64,000 bases of DNA, taken from the NCBI GenBank assembly GCA_026826555.1, contig JAKSZT010053837.1, positions 4,502,520 to 4,566,519 on the forward strand, written 5' to 3'. Below the pieces are notes generated by a model. The model searched no databases. It saw nothing but the letters and a program-made list of their open reading frames with translations, and was not told the DNA's origin. Made by a program: the position numbers and the translations under genes. Below, in pieces: positions 24,124-36,485 of this stretch (its first letter is position 1; each line of letters begins with the position of its first letter). The stretch comes from Tolypeutes matacus (Eukaryota > Chordata > Mammalia > Cingulata > Chlamyphoridae).

Positions 24124-25776
24124 TCATTAGGGCAAGAGTCAGATAGAGAAAAACAAACCCTGCAAACTAGAGTCTGGGGTATAGTTTACAATCATGGCTA
24201 AGTAATCTGCCATGGTTCCCAAGAATCAATGTTTTTAAAAGGCAGCACAGCTGATTCTGAGTATCAGGAGAGCTGGGGAACCAGTGCCTTAGATCAGTGG
24301 GGATCAGACTATTTTTTCATGGATGTGGCAGATTATACCATCAAAACTGCAAAACTGGTTGAGACCTGAGTTTTGGAATAAGCACTGTAACTCTCAAAGT
24401 CATAAAACCTCTTTAGCCTCAGATTCTTTCTCTATCTAATGAACTTTTGGGATGTTCTACCTACAAAACTATCCTTCTATGAACAAATCACTTGGGGAGA
24501 GATAAAGTAACAGTTGGTAATAGAATGAGCAGAATTAGAGGAGGTAAAAATTAGATGGAAGGGGGAAATCAATAAAGTAGTCAAAGAAAAAAAAAAGGTT
24601 AATTAGGACAAATGGTTTATAGATGAGTAATTAGGACATACATTAAGACTAGTTGAGGTTCTGGAAAGTATAAATAAAAATAAATAGATAGGCAAGTAGC
24701 ATAGAATTGGCTTTTAAGTGTTATTAATAAGTTTTAAAAAAACAGCTATAGATGCATCTTCTTGCCCAAGTGAAGCAACTGTCTCTATACTCAAAGAAAA
24801 AAGTACTTTGAACTATTTTTTCATAAGGCTGGATATTGGAAAGGTCAAAGAAGATCCTTCAGGCCAAGAATCTTCTCTCAGATTTGAACAGAGTGGCTCG
24901 TAATGTTGTACAAATAGACTAGACAATGACTTCCCTATCCTTTGTTTATTGCATTGATGGGACTGGCCTATAAGCATTACTGTTTTAGAACTCTGGGGCA
25001 GGGTAGAAACACTTCCATCATCTTCCCACTTCTCATTTCTCCCTGTCCATGTTAATGGAAGAACAGGTAGATTTCTAAGGCAGGTACAGTTATATACTAC
25101 TTTGTAGAGAACAAGTGCAGATTAAGTAATGTTGTTTTAATATTTGTTTCAATTAGGTAGCTTTTCTCAATCCTAGAACAAGTCATTTTCCTATTTCTTT
25201 GGTGGGAAATCAAGCACTGACCTCCCACTCCCACCCCTCACCTCCCACCTGCAACGTATATACCACTGGTCAAGTCTTTCTAATTTTGGATTTCTCTAAT
25301 GAATCCAAGTGAATTATTCCATCCTCTAATTCTGCTCATTCTGATCATCAGCTGTTACTTTATCTTTCTCCAATTGCTTTGTTCATAGAAGGATAGTTTT
25401 TTAGGTAGAACCTCCTTAAAATTCATTAGAACTTTTATCCCTGTCAAATGATTTTTTAAAAAGTATTTTTATGTACTTTGTTTATCCAAACCTATCTTGG
25501 TTACTTTTCTCCTTTCTGAGTAATAAAGGTGAATCCCATAGGCTGCATGCCTATGGCTAGTGGCTGACCCAAGGCTGAAGCAGGCTTCTGAATGCTGACC
25601 TTGTACCTCTCTATTATGTCTAGGTCAGAGGTATATGCATGCCCTTTCCTTGGATGAAGGACACCAGTTTTTATCAAATTCTTATATGGGTCTACTACGA
25701 AAACTTATTAGTAACCAGAAGTTTATGGAATGGTGAGAAGCAGAGTTGGGACAGTGAAAAGTATAGAGTCCCTTAC

Positions 25777-25840
25777 CTTTCACTCCAGACCGGTAGGTGA
25801 GCTGAACATATTTCAGGCCTGACACAATATCCTTGTTCAC
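25777..25840 (-). CDS. ARHGDIB: ARHGDIB coding exon 5
   Basis: This 64-base exon reads VNKDIVSGLKYVQLTYRSGV then K plus one base of the next codon. The acceptor is CTACAG and the donor AAAG|GTAAGG. It encodes the central strands of the Ig-like domain that surround the prenyl pocket. Confidence 0.96.
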
Positions 25841-27781
25841 CTGTAGGGGAGAAGGACCCAGGTAACAGGTTATAGAGGGTCCTTCATTTTCCCTCATCTT
25901 GTGTTGATCCTGCCTAGCGGAGTCTTCTCTGAAGATGAAAGGCTGAAGGTTTAGTTCAGAGTAAGTGTTCCTATTTTCTTTTGGGGTGCTTGTGAGGCAG
26001 AGATTGGAGATCACAGACCTCAGCATTGCCAACACGGTTTCAGTCATAAGACACTCAGATTTTTATTGTTTGGGGAGAGAGGAGTAGTTGATTAAAGCAT
26101 TTCTCAGTGGTCCTCATGGTACTTCTCCTTCCTTTTGGAATGATCTTTAACCTCCCTTCCCCCATGCCACTGGCCAGGAGACTCCTTGTCTTAGGAAAAT
26201 TTACAAAAGTACCAATGGAAAAAGTTATACGAATATCTGAAAAACATAATCTGGGAAATGATCCGTCTAGCATATGAAAAACAAACAACAAGGAGAAAAC
26301 TCGAAATGGAAAATCAAGCCAAGGAGGTGCAACATAACTGAGGCTGGAGTCTCAAGGTGAGGAGGTGGCCTCACGAAAACATCCTTTTCCACACATAAAT
26401 AACGGGTGAAAGCCGCGTGTGTGTGGCAGGCACTTTGGATGTTTCTCATTTTTTTGGATGTTCTCTGAGAACTTGCCACTTTCCTAAGCCTTTCAAAGAA
26501 AATTCACTAGAGCAGAATGAAAATATATACAGCCCCCACACTTTGTTTTTCTATGATTCATTTCACCTGGAACTGAACTGGCTTCTCCATCCATACAAAC
26601 AAAGTGGAGATTGCGCCATCCACTGGCGACTTGGCCATCTGTTCACCTCATCCTCTGTGCTGATCCTGCCTGGCTGAGTTCACCAAAATGAGGAATTAAA
26701 GCATCTTCATGTAATTTCCTTCCAAAAATGGGTACCTCTCCCCCTCTCCCTTTTGGATGCAATGATGAAAACAATCTGTCAGTGCTATATTTTGTTTTGT
26801 TGGTAGTGAAGTGACATAGCAGTGAGCACTTACACTCACTAACATCTGTAGTACGAACCCATCCAAAAGCAGACAGAATGCAAACAGCTTCATAGAAGCC
26901 CAAACTTTCTAACTCAGACTTTCAGATATAGCTCCTAGGAATAGGGAAAACAAATGAGCATCTTTCTAGAAATCCCTAATCTGGTCCCTCGGGCCTAGCA
27001 GGCAGTGGTGGTCTGGTGGAAAAAAGACCTAAGGATGGGAAGGTTGGTGAGGCTGGCATCTGGTCTTCGAAACAGAGCATCTCCCATTTTTCTACCACTC
27101 CGTAGAGTGTCCGTTTAATATATAAACACTTGGGATGGGAAAAGAAAGTATGAGAATTCATAGTATCCTCTTTTTCTGTCCACATGCCCCTCCCCTTTGT
27201 TTCTTCCACCCCAGGAGGAAGAAGCCTTGGGAGATGAATGACAGTGAGAGCTGGGAAAATCAGATACTTTGTTCTCTTGGAAGATAGAGAAAAACAGGGA
27301 GAGAGTAAAAGAACCATCCCAGGCCAGGCTTTTGGAAGGAGTCCTGTAAAGTTTTGTGGGAAAAGGAAAGAACACTGGGGAGTAACTAAGAGAAAGATAC
27401 CAGAAGAGAATTTTAGGATGTGCTGCTGGTGTTCTAAGTGTTTACTTTCTTGGACATTTTTCAAGTGCTGCCAGTAAAAATTTAAATTGCTTTTGAATTA
27501 TTTTCAATTTTTGACCTGGCATTTCTTCTAACTGTAGCTCCATGTTGGGCCGGGCTACCAGGTAGTTCAATTTTATGAGAGTTACACATAGGAAGTGCTC
27601 TTCCTCCTTTTAGAGATAAGGCCAATACTCTGATGTGGATGGAGCCGAATGCCCCTTTCTGTGGCTCATCGCAAATCTCCTCACTACTGCCTCGTTCCTC
27701 AGCCTTCCCCCCATAACAGAAGCCCATGCTCCAGACCATTCCTTCTCATCTTTTTCACATAAAATGAAAATGTTATGTGCA

Positions 27782-27808
27782 TTTTATCAAATGTTGCATT
27801 TGATAAAA
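27782..27808. repeat. Perfect 12-base hairpin with 3-base loop
   Basis: TTTTATCAAATG at 27782-27793 and CATTTGATAAAA at 27797-27808 are exact reverse complements around TTG. It lies in the ARHGDIB intron between exons 4 and 5. Confidence 0.9.
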
Positions 27809-28823
27809 ACTGGCTTACTGGATTGGCAAATTAATGCAGTAGCATTATTAATAATTGGACTTATGTGCAACCTGTTCTAGGCATATTTGGACACGATGCC
27901 TTGCTAAACTCCCAGGTACTTCAGTGAAAAATAGAATGACAGAAAACAAGTGACCTAGTGCCTATTGAATATTTCCAAAATGAAGTTATTTTGAGGCTTA
28001 TTTGTATGTGGTGGGGAATGACTGTCCATGAACTCTGAATCACCTGCTCCTAGAAGAATGGAAGTCCCAGTGTGCGAGTGGAACAGGCAAGTGGGGACAT
28101 CCTTGGTAGAGCCCAGGTCCTGGAGGGTGTGAGTGGGATGATGGGCAACCAAGGCAAACACTAGTGATTAAGAACAAACAGTGCAAACAGTTTCAAAGTC
28201 AAGGCTTTCTTTCTCCTTGATTTTGGCAACTCGTTGGGGTGTGATTCACTATTCACAAATGTCCATTTATTTCCTATTTAATTTTGCTCTTGTCTTTTCT
28301 GCCACTATAATTGCAATTGCCAGTTAACAAAGACCATACTCCCTGGATTTTTATAAGCATTGAACAAATAGAACTAAGGCCCTATCTGTTCTATGTTATT
28401 TTCCTATTAATTGATTCTTACATTTATCATTTCTCAATATATATTCTTTACATATCTACCACTCATAAGGCTTTGCGTGAAATACAGGAGGAAGGGGTAT
28501 ATAATCTCTCCCTACCTGGAGGAGCTTAGGCTGGCTCAGAAGGAAATGATGCCAGTGGTACAAGATAAAGCAGCGTGTGTCTCACAGAGAGAGGAATTCA
28601 CTGACATAAGTGGCCAGTGGAAAGGTCAGGTGAGGGTCCTGGCTGGGAAAAGGCATGCAGCAAGTCTCAATGAGTGGAGCTCAGAGTTGGGGAGACAATA
28701 TACCAGATGCAGGGGGAAAAAAAAGAAACAAATAATGTGCAAACGTGATAATGTGAGAAATCTAGTCTCTGATAGGAAAGTTTTATACTTTCTAAAAACA
28801 AACACACAAGGCAAGATACTTAC

Positions 28824-28900
28824 TTTGAAGTTAATTTTGACTTTATATCCAACACCTTCCTTTAGTACAAAGGTTTCTTTTTTGAGGGCTTCAAGATCCC
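28824..28900 (-). CDS. ARHGDIB: ARHGDIB coding exon 4
   Basis: This 77-base exon completes a Gly codon and then reads [20 protein letters not shown] followed by KINFK. The acceptor is CTCTTTACAG and the donor AAA|GTAAGT. A DAS SINE begins only 27 bases upstream of the acceptor, so the branch-point region lies in the target-site duplication or the few bases next to it. The reading frame is intact. Confidence 0.96.
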
Positions 28901-28927
28901 CTGTAAAGAGGATTTAGAAAGACTTTA

Positions 28928-29107
28928 GGGAAGCGGCTGTGGCTCAATCAGTAGGGCTCCCGTTTACCATATGGAAGGCCCCGGGTTCGGTTCCCGGGGC
29001 CTCCTGGTGAAGGCAAGCCCGCCCGCACGGCGTGGTTAGCTGACCCAGCGAACACAAGCAGCAAGGGGGGGATAAATGAATAAATAAATAAAATCTTTTA
29101 AAAAAAT
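28928..29107 (+). mobile_element. DAS SINE next to ARHGDIB exon 4 acceptor
   Basis: Full SINE from GGAAGCGGCTGTGGCTC, through B-box-like GGTTCGGTTCC, to an A-rich tail. The flanks GAAAGACTTTA at 28917-28927 and 29108-29118 are identical. Antisense to ARHGDIB and 27 bases upstream of the exon 4 acceptor. Confidence 0.93.
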
Positions 29108-29284
29108 GAAAGACTTTATTCTCTCCGGAAGAAGATACACTGGGGTCCTAGTGAAGCTTGACCTCCAGATCCCTTCAATAGCCTTATAGGAGCAACATGG
29201 TCCATAGGGCCCTCAAATCAAAGAGGGTCTGAGATGAGTCCCACAAACCCTACTGCTCAGACAGAAAAGCGATGTGGTACAGTT

Positions 29285-29298
29285 TCCCCCCCCCCCCA
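29285..29298 (+). repeat. C-run
   Basis: A run of about 12 C in the ARHGDIB intron. Confidence 0.8.
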
Positions 29299-31151
29299 AA
29301 TTCGATGACAATTCTAAAAATATACAAGACATTGCCAGTAATGAGTTATGGAGATAAAAGAATGTTTTCTAATTGCCAACAATAAAGCAAGTTTTAATCA
29401 GTCATACTAGAAGAAAGTCTAGATTATCTAACTATTCTCCTATTGAAAATAATATTACATGTATGTCATAAAATGAAGAGGTGATTAAAGAATATTTCCC
29501 GCCTCAAAAAAAAAAAAATGTAAGAAAAATATTATATAGGAGTGCCAGGTATTTGTTTCTATAGATATAGTGATGCTTGTGGAATTTTCTAGGTCTTAAA
29601 ATTTACTTTTGATTCATTTTATCATTGTAAATAAATATTCACTTTTGTACTTAATTTGTATTTGCTGTTTAATATTATTTTTCTTAAGGAGCATCACCTA
29701 AATTAGAAGAGATTCAGGCTCCATAAAACCTGAATCCGCCCCTAATTCCTGCTTCCTGCCTAGGTGACAGCAGTCGTTGTGCTTCTCTCCATCTGACCCT
29801 GTGTAATCTGACATTCAGGTGTGTATGTATGTGTGTGTGTGTTTTGGACAGTTGTGTGTGGTGCTTCATGCACACAGCCGGTGTCAGCATAGGTATTTCT
29901 GGGATTCACCTCACTAGCTTCTTTGTGAGGAGAAACTGAATCTGTTTCTTTCTGCTGGGACAGGGGACAGAGACCAAATCCCCCCTGCGATATCACAAAG
30001 CCCTTCCGAACAGCAAAGATTTCCTTTAGTGCTAATTTGGACCTTATCTTGCAAACTGACAGTTGCACCTGTTAACCTTACACAATTTCATACAGGAAGA
30101 GGTTTGAGTCCTTGAGAGAGACGGAGGTAAGGAGGGGGCGGGAGACTCTCTTCTGGGGAGATGCTAGACTCTGAGGAGGTAGTTTACTGTGAAGTGTGCT
30201 GGGTTTGCTCTAATGAGTTCAGTTGAACAGGAAGTGTGTCTTCTCAGCCTCTGATTTCCTCCCTCTGACAAAAAGCCCATATAAGGTAAAGAGTGGATGT
30301 GTCCTGTGAGAAAGGAACTACCTTGCTGCTTAAAGCCTGCTGTTCTAGAATTGTTCTTTGCTCTGTCTCACAGAGCACAATTTTTACATTTGGTAGTACT
30401 TTTTTTCACTACCAGCCTTCATCAGATGGTAAAGCAAGTTAACCTTGCCTTCGATGCCCCCAACCTCCTGGTTCTGTGTCCCTTTCCTCATTCCCTCTCA
30501 GATGCCCATTGCCCCCTTAAACCCACCTTCCCAACTTCTCCCCATCTCTTCAAGACTTAAGTCACAGGAAAGGACTTGAACCTTAGCCACAATAAAGTGA
30601 AAGCGATTAATGACCTCCGAATTGGTACAACTTCACAGGGGAAAGGTGCTTATTTAAGGATCAGAGTTTTAAGCTACCAATAATAAAGATCTAGCGGCAT
30701 TATCCTGAAGGTCTTAGATGGCTCCTTGACTTCACGTAAGTTCTGTGGCTGATATAAGAGCCACACTCTGCCTGATATTCAGAATAGATAAATATATCAC
30801 TAGAACAATTCCAGAAGCATCCTGCTTGCTACTTAATATTTCCCTCAACAGACTTTTTACATGAACAGTAATTCTTCTACAATCATATGGAGATCTGAAG
30901 GTAATAAGATACAAGTACATACGTCAAGCGCTACCCCTGCACTCCATTCAATTAAGTAGACAGAGGGCGGGCTCGTCACTGAGCATGGTAAAGCAGAGGC
31001 CACTCTGAGAGCATTTATTTGTGAACTGGCACCAGCACATGTACCTCTGGGATTCACCTTATTAGGGCTTCCTTCTGCAGGGTCCTGACACACCTGCAGA
31101 AACCACATTTTCCCTCGGGTCCCTCTAAGCAGAAGAGATGTGTCCACTTAC

Positions 31152-31235
31152 CGGTGAGGTCCATAGTGATTGGCCCTGGGGCAGAATCACAAACCAGGGA
31201 AAGACGAGTGACAGAAACGTTTGGGGCCGTGGGGT
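31152..31235 (-). CDS. ARHGDIB: ARHGDIB coding exon 3
   Basis: This 84-base exon completes an Asp codon and continues [20 protein letters not shown], then PITMDLT and one base of Gly. The acceptor is CCCACAG and the donor CCG|GTAAGT. It holds the first strands of the Ig-like domain. Confidence 0.96.
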
Positions 31236-31856
31236 CTGTGGGATTCAAAAGAGAATGTAAGTGTGGGGAAGAGACACGTCCGTGCAGGGTGTGTATGTTG
31301 TGTGTGTGTGCATTTCAAGTAAGAGAGAGAATATAAAAGTAAAGGAGCTATGTCTATCTGGAGTAGACATAGAAATGGAAGTGGCAGAGTCACCATACTC
31401 CATCATGACGGCCTTATAAATTAGTGATGCTATTCCAGGCTCAAGCCCTTGTGGGGTCATCTTAATGATCAACAGCAACCATTCCCTGAGAGGCCCTGGG
31501 CAAGGAACTGTGCTAGAGGGAGACAGCCTATGCTTATCTTTGGGCCATGTCTTGCTCTGCCATTATGTATGTGGAAGAGCTGAATGGCTAGTGAAAGAGT
31601 GAGAAGAGAAGAAAAGAAAATGTGAAAGATGATAGAAGGGACTACAATTCTTCATGTTTGCCCTGATTTCTTTCTAAATCCTCCCTGTGTGCTATTTCTG
31701 CCCATCTCGTTGCTAATCTGCACTTTATCTCCAAAGAAGACTTACCAATTATAAGTCCCGAATTTTATTCAGCATATATAGAGTGTGTCTCCCGCAACAT
31801 GGGGAGCGCATGCCTCATCTGGGACCTTCCAGTGGCCCCCTTCCCCATCCACACAC

Positions 31857-32043
31857 CTGCTACCACAGGACCATCCCCCAGGAGGGTTTTCTTGTACTTG
31901 GCTAGACTCTCATCATCCTTGTCCATCTCCTGCAGCTCTTTCAGAGACTTCTGGGGTGGGGGCTTGTAATTCAGCTTGCTGTCCAGCTCATCTTCATCCT
32001 CCTCCTCCACCTGTGGCTCTGGGGTCTTCTCAGTCATTTTGAT
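31857..32043 (-). CDS. ARHGDIB: ARHGDIB first coding exon (exon 2)
   Basis: The ATG is at 32037-32035, preceded by ATCAAA and an acceptor AG at 32045-32044 that follows a CT-rich tract. Sixty codons plus one base are encoded. The acidic N-terminus contains DELD at residues 16-19 (caspase-3 site D19|S20) and SKLNY with Tyr24, both known regulatory sites in human. The segment KYKKTLLGDGPVV follows. The donor is GCAG|GTGTGT. Translation starts at 32037; 32038-32043 is 5' untranslated. Confidence 0.96.
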
Positions 32044-33074
32044 CTATTTCAGAGAGAGAGAAGGATAGTCCATTAGCCAAAAGTCAGTGGATATGAAGGA
32101 TTTTTATTCAGCTTCTGTTAGCAACCCCCCCCCCGCCCTAAAGGAGTTCCGTAATCTTCAGTGATTTTCCAGATTTTCTTTAATTCAACCTTATTATTTT
32201 CCATGAAATAAGAATATAATGTATTCCAGTCATTTATAAGACCTGTCTGAATTTCTCTGTGCTGTGATAAGTAGCTTCAGTTCACTGAATAAAACTGAAA
32301 AGAAATAACTCTTCTGTGAATCATGTTACCAGTGAAACAATAGCCCAAGCAATCCCAAACAATGAACCGATAGTCCCAGTTCAAAGAGTTACAGAAATGA
32401 TCACAGTCCTCCAAATGCAGCCAGCCATGCTAGTGCCAAAACTCTTATCATGCACAATCCCAGTTATGATGGTTTAAAGAGACAGGCAAAGTACCAGCTA
32501 AAGAAATGATTATATTCTTTCCATTAACTGAATCCTTCCCTGAACTCCTGTCACATATAAACAGTGACTCATGCAAAATTGTAGACCTCTGTGATACCTG
32601 CCTGGAGTGTCTGCATGGCTCACATAGAGCACAGCTGATAATTCCTTGAGGACAGGTGTTAGGTTTTTTGTTTCTCTCGAATCCTCTGTAACACTTGGCA
32701 TAGTTCAAACACTTTATAAATACCCATTGACTGGTTTTTTTTATTCTACACCTAAAGAGCTTCTGTTCTTTTGAAATGCCACAAAATAGCAAAAGTCTCC
32801 TTAAATTTCTCATTCCAGACAAAGTAGAAGTTTGTGTTTAGTACCCTTTCTGGACCTACTCCCATTTTGCCCCTCCCTCCTCCCTTCTCTCTCCCTTCCC
32901 CCATGACCTTATGCTCAAAGGCCCCACCGGGGCATATCCTGGAGTTTGCTTTCTTCTGTCATCATCTACATTTACTTGTTCTGTGTTAATTTGTAGAGGG
33001 GATATTTAATAAAATCATTCACATGATTTCACCAAATAAAAGATTCATAAGTTATTCCTTTGTAGCACATGTAT

Positions 33075-33200
33075 AACCACAGAGTTTCAGAGCTGAAATG
33101 AACCTTAGGGGTGATAGACCCCAACATTCATTTTATTGGTGAAAAAAATTGAGACCCAGTGCTTAAGAAAATTGCCCAAGTTCACCCAGTGATGAGATAC
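33075..33200 (+). repeat. MIR-like ancient SINE fragment
   Basis: CAGAGCTGAAATGAACCTTA followed by GGTGAAAAAAATTGAGACCC and TTGCCCAAGTTCACCCAG. Confidence 0.5.
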
Positions 33201-34225
33201 AATGTTCTAAGCAAGAAGAACTCACAGGTGGAAGAACTTCAGGCATGGTGGCTGGAAGCAATGGAGACATTTAGATGAGGAGGCCATTTTCTAATTCCTC
33301 TCAGTTCTAACTCGAGGGTAACAGTTCCCTGCCTTTGGGTAAAGTCCTATTGCTTCTAAGTGACACAACTCTAAGATTATATCTATCACATCTCATCCTG
33401 AGTGACTATGCAAACCTCTCTAAAGTTCCCAGAGAATGATGATATCTCTGGCCAGAATCAAGTTGTGGTTTTGAGTTTCAATGTTGATTCATTAGCAACA
33501 GGAGTAAAAATAATTTGGAAGTGAAGCCAAACAAAAGCAATTTTAATAAAACAATTGAAAAATATGATATCTCTTGGCTCATCATTCCTCCTTCAGCTAA
33601 ACAATAAGCTAAACTCTATGACCCTTGCCCAACTCTAAAACCAGAATTGCATGTCCAGGTCTACTTCCTGTACAGGAAGGAAACATATAGGTCTGTTCCT
33701 ATGGCAACTTTTAGCTCTGCTGTAGAACCACCACCATCCAAAGCTGAGACTCTAGAGACCAACACAATAAACACAGAGACTAACACAACTCATTTTCCAA
33801 ACAATACTCAGGACAAGTGAATGAACTGGATAGATAAAAATGAAGGATGCAATGAGTGGATGTTGTATGTTGTGGGTAGTTTAAGGACAATCATCAAAGG
33901 ACAGATGAAGAGCAGACCAAATGATATTAATGAGATGAGACAGAGTCTCATCTGGTGACATCCAGGAGCCTGATACCTAGGGTGGAGGCCACATAACAAA
34001 CCTGCAGAGTATCAAGAAGACTACCTACAGATGAGAGCGTACAGACCTACAGAAAGTCCTGTACCCAGGGGCAGGACTTTCTGGAATCTACCACTTGATT
34101 CTGAGTCACCTGCTTGAAGCCTAACCATCAGATGATGCCATCACACCCAGCACTACTGAAGATGATTTCAATAGCCTACAGGTGATTGTGACTTCACCAC
34201 CTTAAATCTCGATTCTGAAAGGAGA

Positions 34226-34226
<1 letters not shown>

Positions 34227-34316
<90 letters not shown>
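34227..34316 (+). repeat. (TG)n(AG)n compound microsatellite
   Basis: About 19 TG units followed directly by about 25 AG units, almost uninterrupted. In ARHGDIB intron 1. Long pure arrays of this kind are usually polymorphic. Confidence 0.95.
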
Positions 34317-34321
<5 letters not shown>

Positions 34322-35467
34322 TTGTTCTAGGATAGCATTTGCCAACATCTAACTGTATGACTATTGGCAAGTCAATTTATTTATCATCTAGATCTTGGCC
34401 TTCTCATTGGTAAATCTGAAGTCTTATAATGTCAGTTCTAAATTTCCCTGATGCCTTGTAAACAGATATAGTAATTATTTCATAAAAATGAGGCACAAAT
34501 TTACTTAAAGACATAGAAGAGCAGAGGCTAACATGGAATGACTGTATGAAACTGTTGCTGTCAAGAGGAAGAAATTCAGGACCGCATTAATATAATTAGG
34601 TCTAATTATAGCATAAGAAGAAGAGATACCGGGCCAGATGACCCCAAACCAGCTCACTGTGGAAAGCTGATTAGAAAATACTGAAATTGTAATAATGTAG
34701 CAAATAAAGCACTGGGAAAAGCGGTCTTCAGGGAAAGCCCTCTCAAAGCAAAATTAAGTTCAAAAGTTTCTGTTGAGCACCTGAGTGATACAGTGGCACA
34801 TACTGATGTTTAATTTCCCTCCAAAGTGGAGGTGGGCCTGGAAGTTGGGCAATCTTACCATACTAAAAAGGCCCAGCTGGTTTGATTAATGATTCTTAAT
34901 TTCTTTGGAAGTTATTGGTCTCTTTTAAAATCTGATAAAAGCCAGGCTCTTTCTCCCAGGTAAAAATCAATAAGCTTGTAAAATTCTGCATACAAGTCTG
35001 GGAGTTCATGGGACCCCTGAAATTCCTCATAGACTCTATGGGAATTCTGGATTTCCAGATTAAGAATATGACCTGGAGATTCTAACTTCCCTGGAATGTG
35101 AAATAGAGAGTTGAGTATTAAAGAGGAAGCTTTCATCTCCATGAAGCCTGGCCACATCAATGACTCAACTTAGCCTGAAGCTAAAGATCATTCCCATTTA
35201 CCCAAAACTTTGGCTATGCAAAAGCAGGAGAAGATACAGGCAACATCTGTATCTGAAGGAGCGAGACCAGGAGGACTGGCCGAGGAGCAAATACGCACAG
35301 CTAGAAGCTCTGTAGGGGAAGAATCGATGTGATTTTGAGTACTTATCTCTTTACCGAATTAGACTCAGAGGCATGAGTTTTGGTCTGGCTTTGCTACTAA
35401 TTGGTTGTGACCCACTGAACAAATGTTTTAACTGCTGTGGACCTTACTCTCCTCACCGTGGGTGAGG

Positions 35468-35492
35468 ATGGGTGGTGGTGGTGGTGGTGGTG
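35468..35492 (+). repeat. (GGT)n microsatellite
   Basis: Seven to eight GGT units. Confidence 0.85.
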
Positions 35493-35688
35493 AGAGGTTA
35501 GGACAGATAGCTCTAGGTGCTTTCCTTTTCTCTGGTTTCTTTCTGCATATTTGTCTGGATATCGTACCGCAATCCCATGTCAGCAAAGCTGCCAGACATT
35601 CTTATTTCACCAGTGTATAAAAGAGAATATCTATCTCTGTGCTTTATTATTTAAAATTTGTGTGAATTCCCAAAATAGGCTACATTTT

Positions 35689-35735
35689 TAATTTCACAAT
35701 TTATCTCATAACTTATCAGAGAAATTGTGAAATTA
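35689..35735. repeat. Perfect 14-base inverted repeat, 19-base loop
   Basis: TAATTTCACAATTT at 35689-35702 and AAATTGTGAAATTA at 35722-35735 are exact reverse complements. In ARHGDIB intron 1. Confidence 0.9.
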
Positions 35736-35984
35736 ATCTGATAACTTCAGATTCTCACCAAAGCCCAACCATAAATTATTTCTATAGTGTGACAATGAAT
35801 TCCCAAACTATGTGTGTATATATTTAACCACAAACCTCTTGAACAGTTGTTCAATTTTCTTTTTATCCTCCCATTTTATGGAGACTTGCTGAAGTGAGAA
35901 TAAGAATTTTATGGAAATCCTATAGGCTGTTTTCCAATCCCATCATCTAAAGTAAAAGTAATTTATATTAATAACAATAGTCAT

Positions 35985-36220
35985 AACTTATACTACAGAG
36001 TGCTGTGTGTTTTCATGAAGATTAGCTTGTTTATTCCTCATAACAAGTGTATGAGGCAGCCATTATTATCGTTATCTTTTATGGGTTAGGAAACCAAAGC
36101 TCAGTTTAGGTAATTTGCCCAAGGAGACACATCATGTAAGAGGCAGAATCAACGTCTGAGCCCAGGTTGTCTGATTGCGAAGCCTGAGCTTTTAGGTGCC
36201 CTGCTCTGTTGCTTCACCTG
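35985..36220 (+). repeat. MIR-like ancient SINE
   Basis: Shows TTATTCCTCATAACAAGTGT, GCCATTATTATCGTTATC, GTAATTTGCCCAAGGAGACA and AGCCCAGGTTGTCTGATTG in MIR order. Confidence 0.65.
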
Positions 36221-36339
36221 TCTAAGAAACAACGAAATTATGGGATTCGTTAATCATCCTAGGAATCTATCAGGGGAGCACAGGCAGAGGTAAATACTTT
36301 CTTGCATGCTCTGCAGGGACAGCTTTAGCAAAGCAGGGA

Positions 36340-36485
36340 AGTGTCATATAAAGAGGCTTTCAGTGCGATTCTGCCCCTAACTGTGCCACCTTGGGCAAGT
36401 CGCTCTCCAGGCCCCAGTTTCCTCCTCTGCACAACGAGATGAGTTGCATTAGTAGTCTCTAAGGCCCCTTGTTAATTCAGTGACT
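36340..36485 (+). repeat. MIR-like ancient SINE fragment
   Basis: Contains GCCACCTTGGGCAAGTCGCT, CAGTTTCCTCCTCTGCAC and a TCTCTAAGGCCCCTTG end. Confidence 0.55.

Noticed and set aside
28940..29010. tRNA gene-like A and B boxes
   Set aside because: The boxes belong to a tRNA-derived SINE with an A tail and target-site duplications; no complete cloverleaf is expected.
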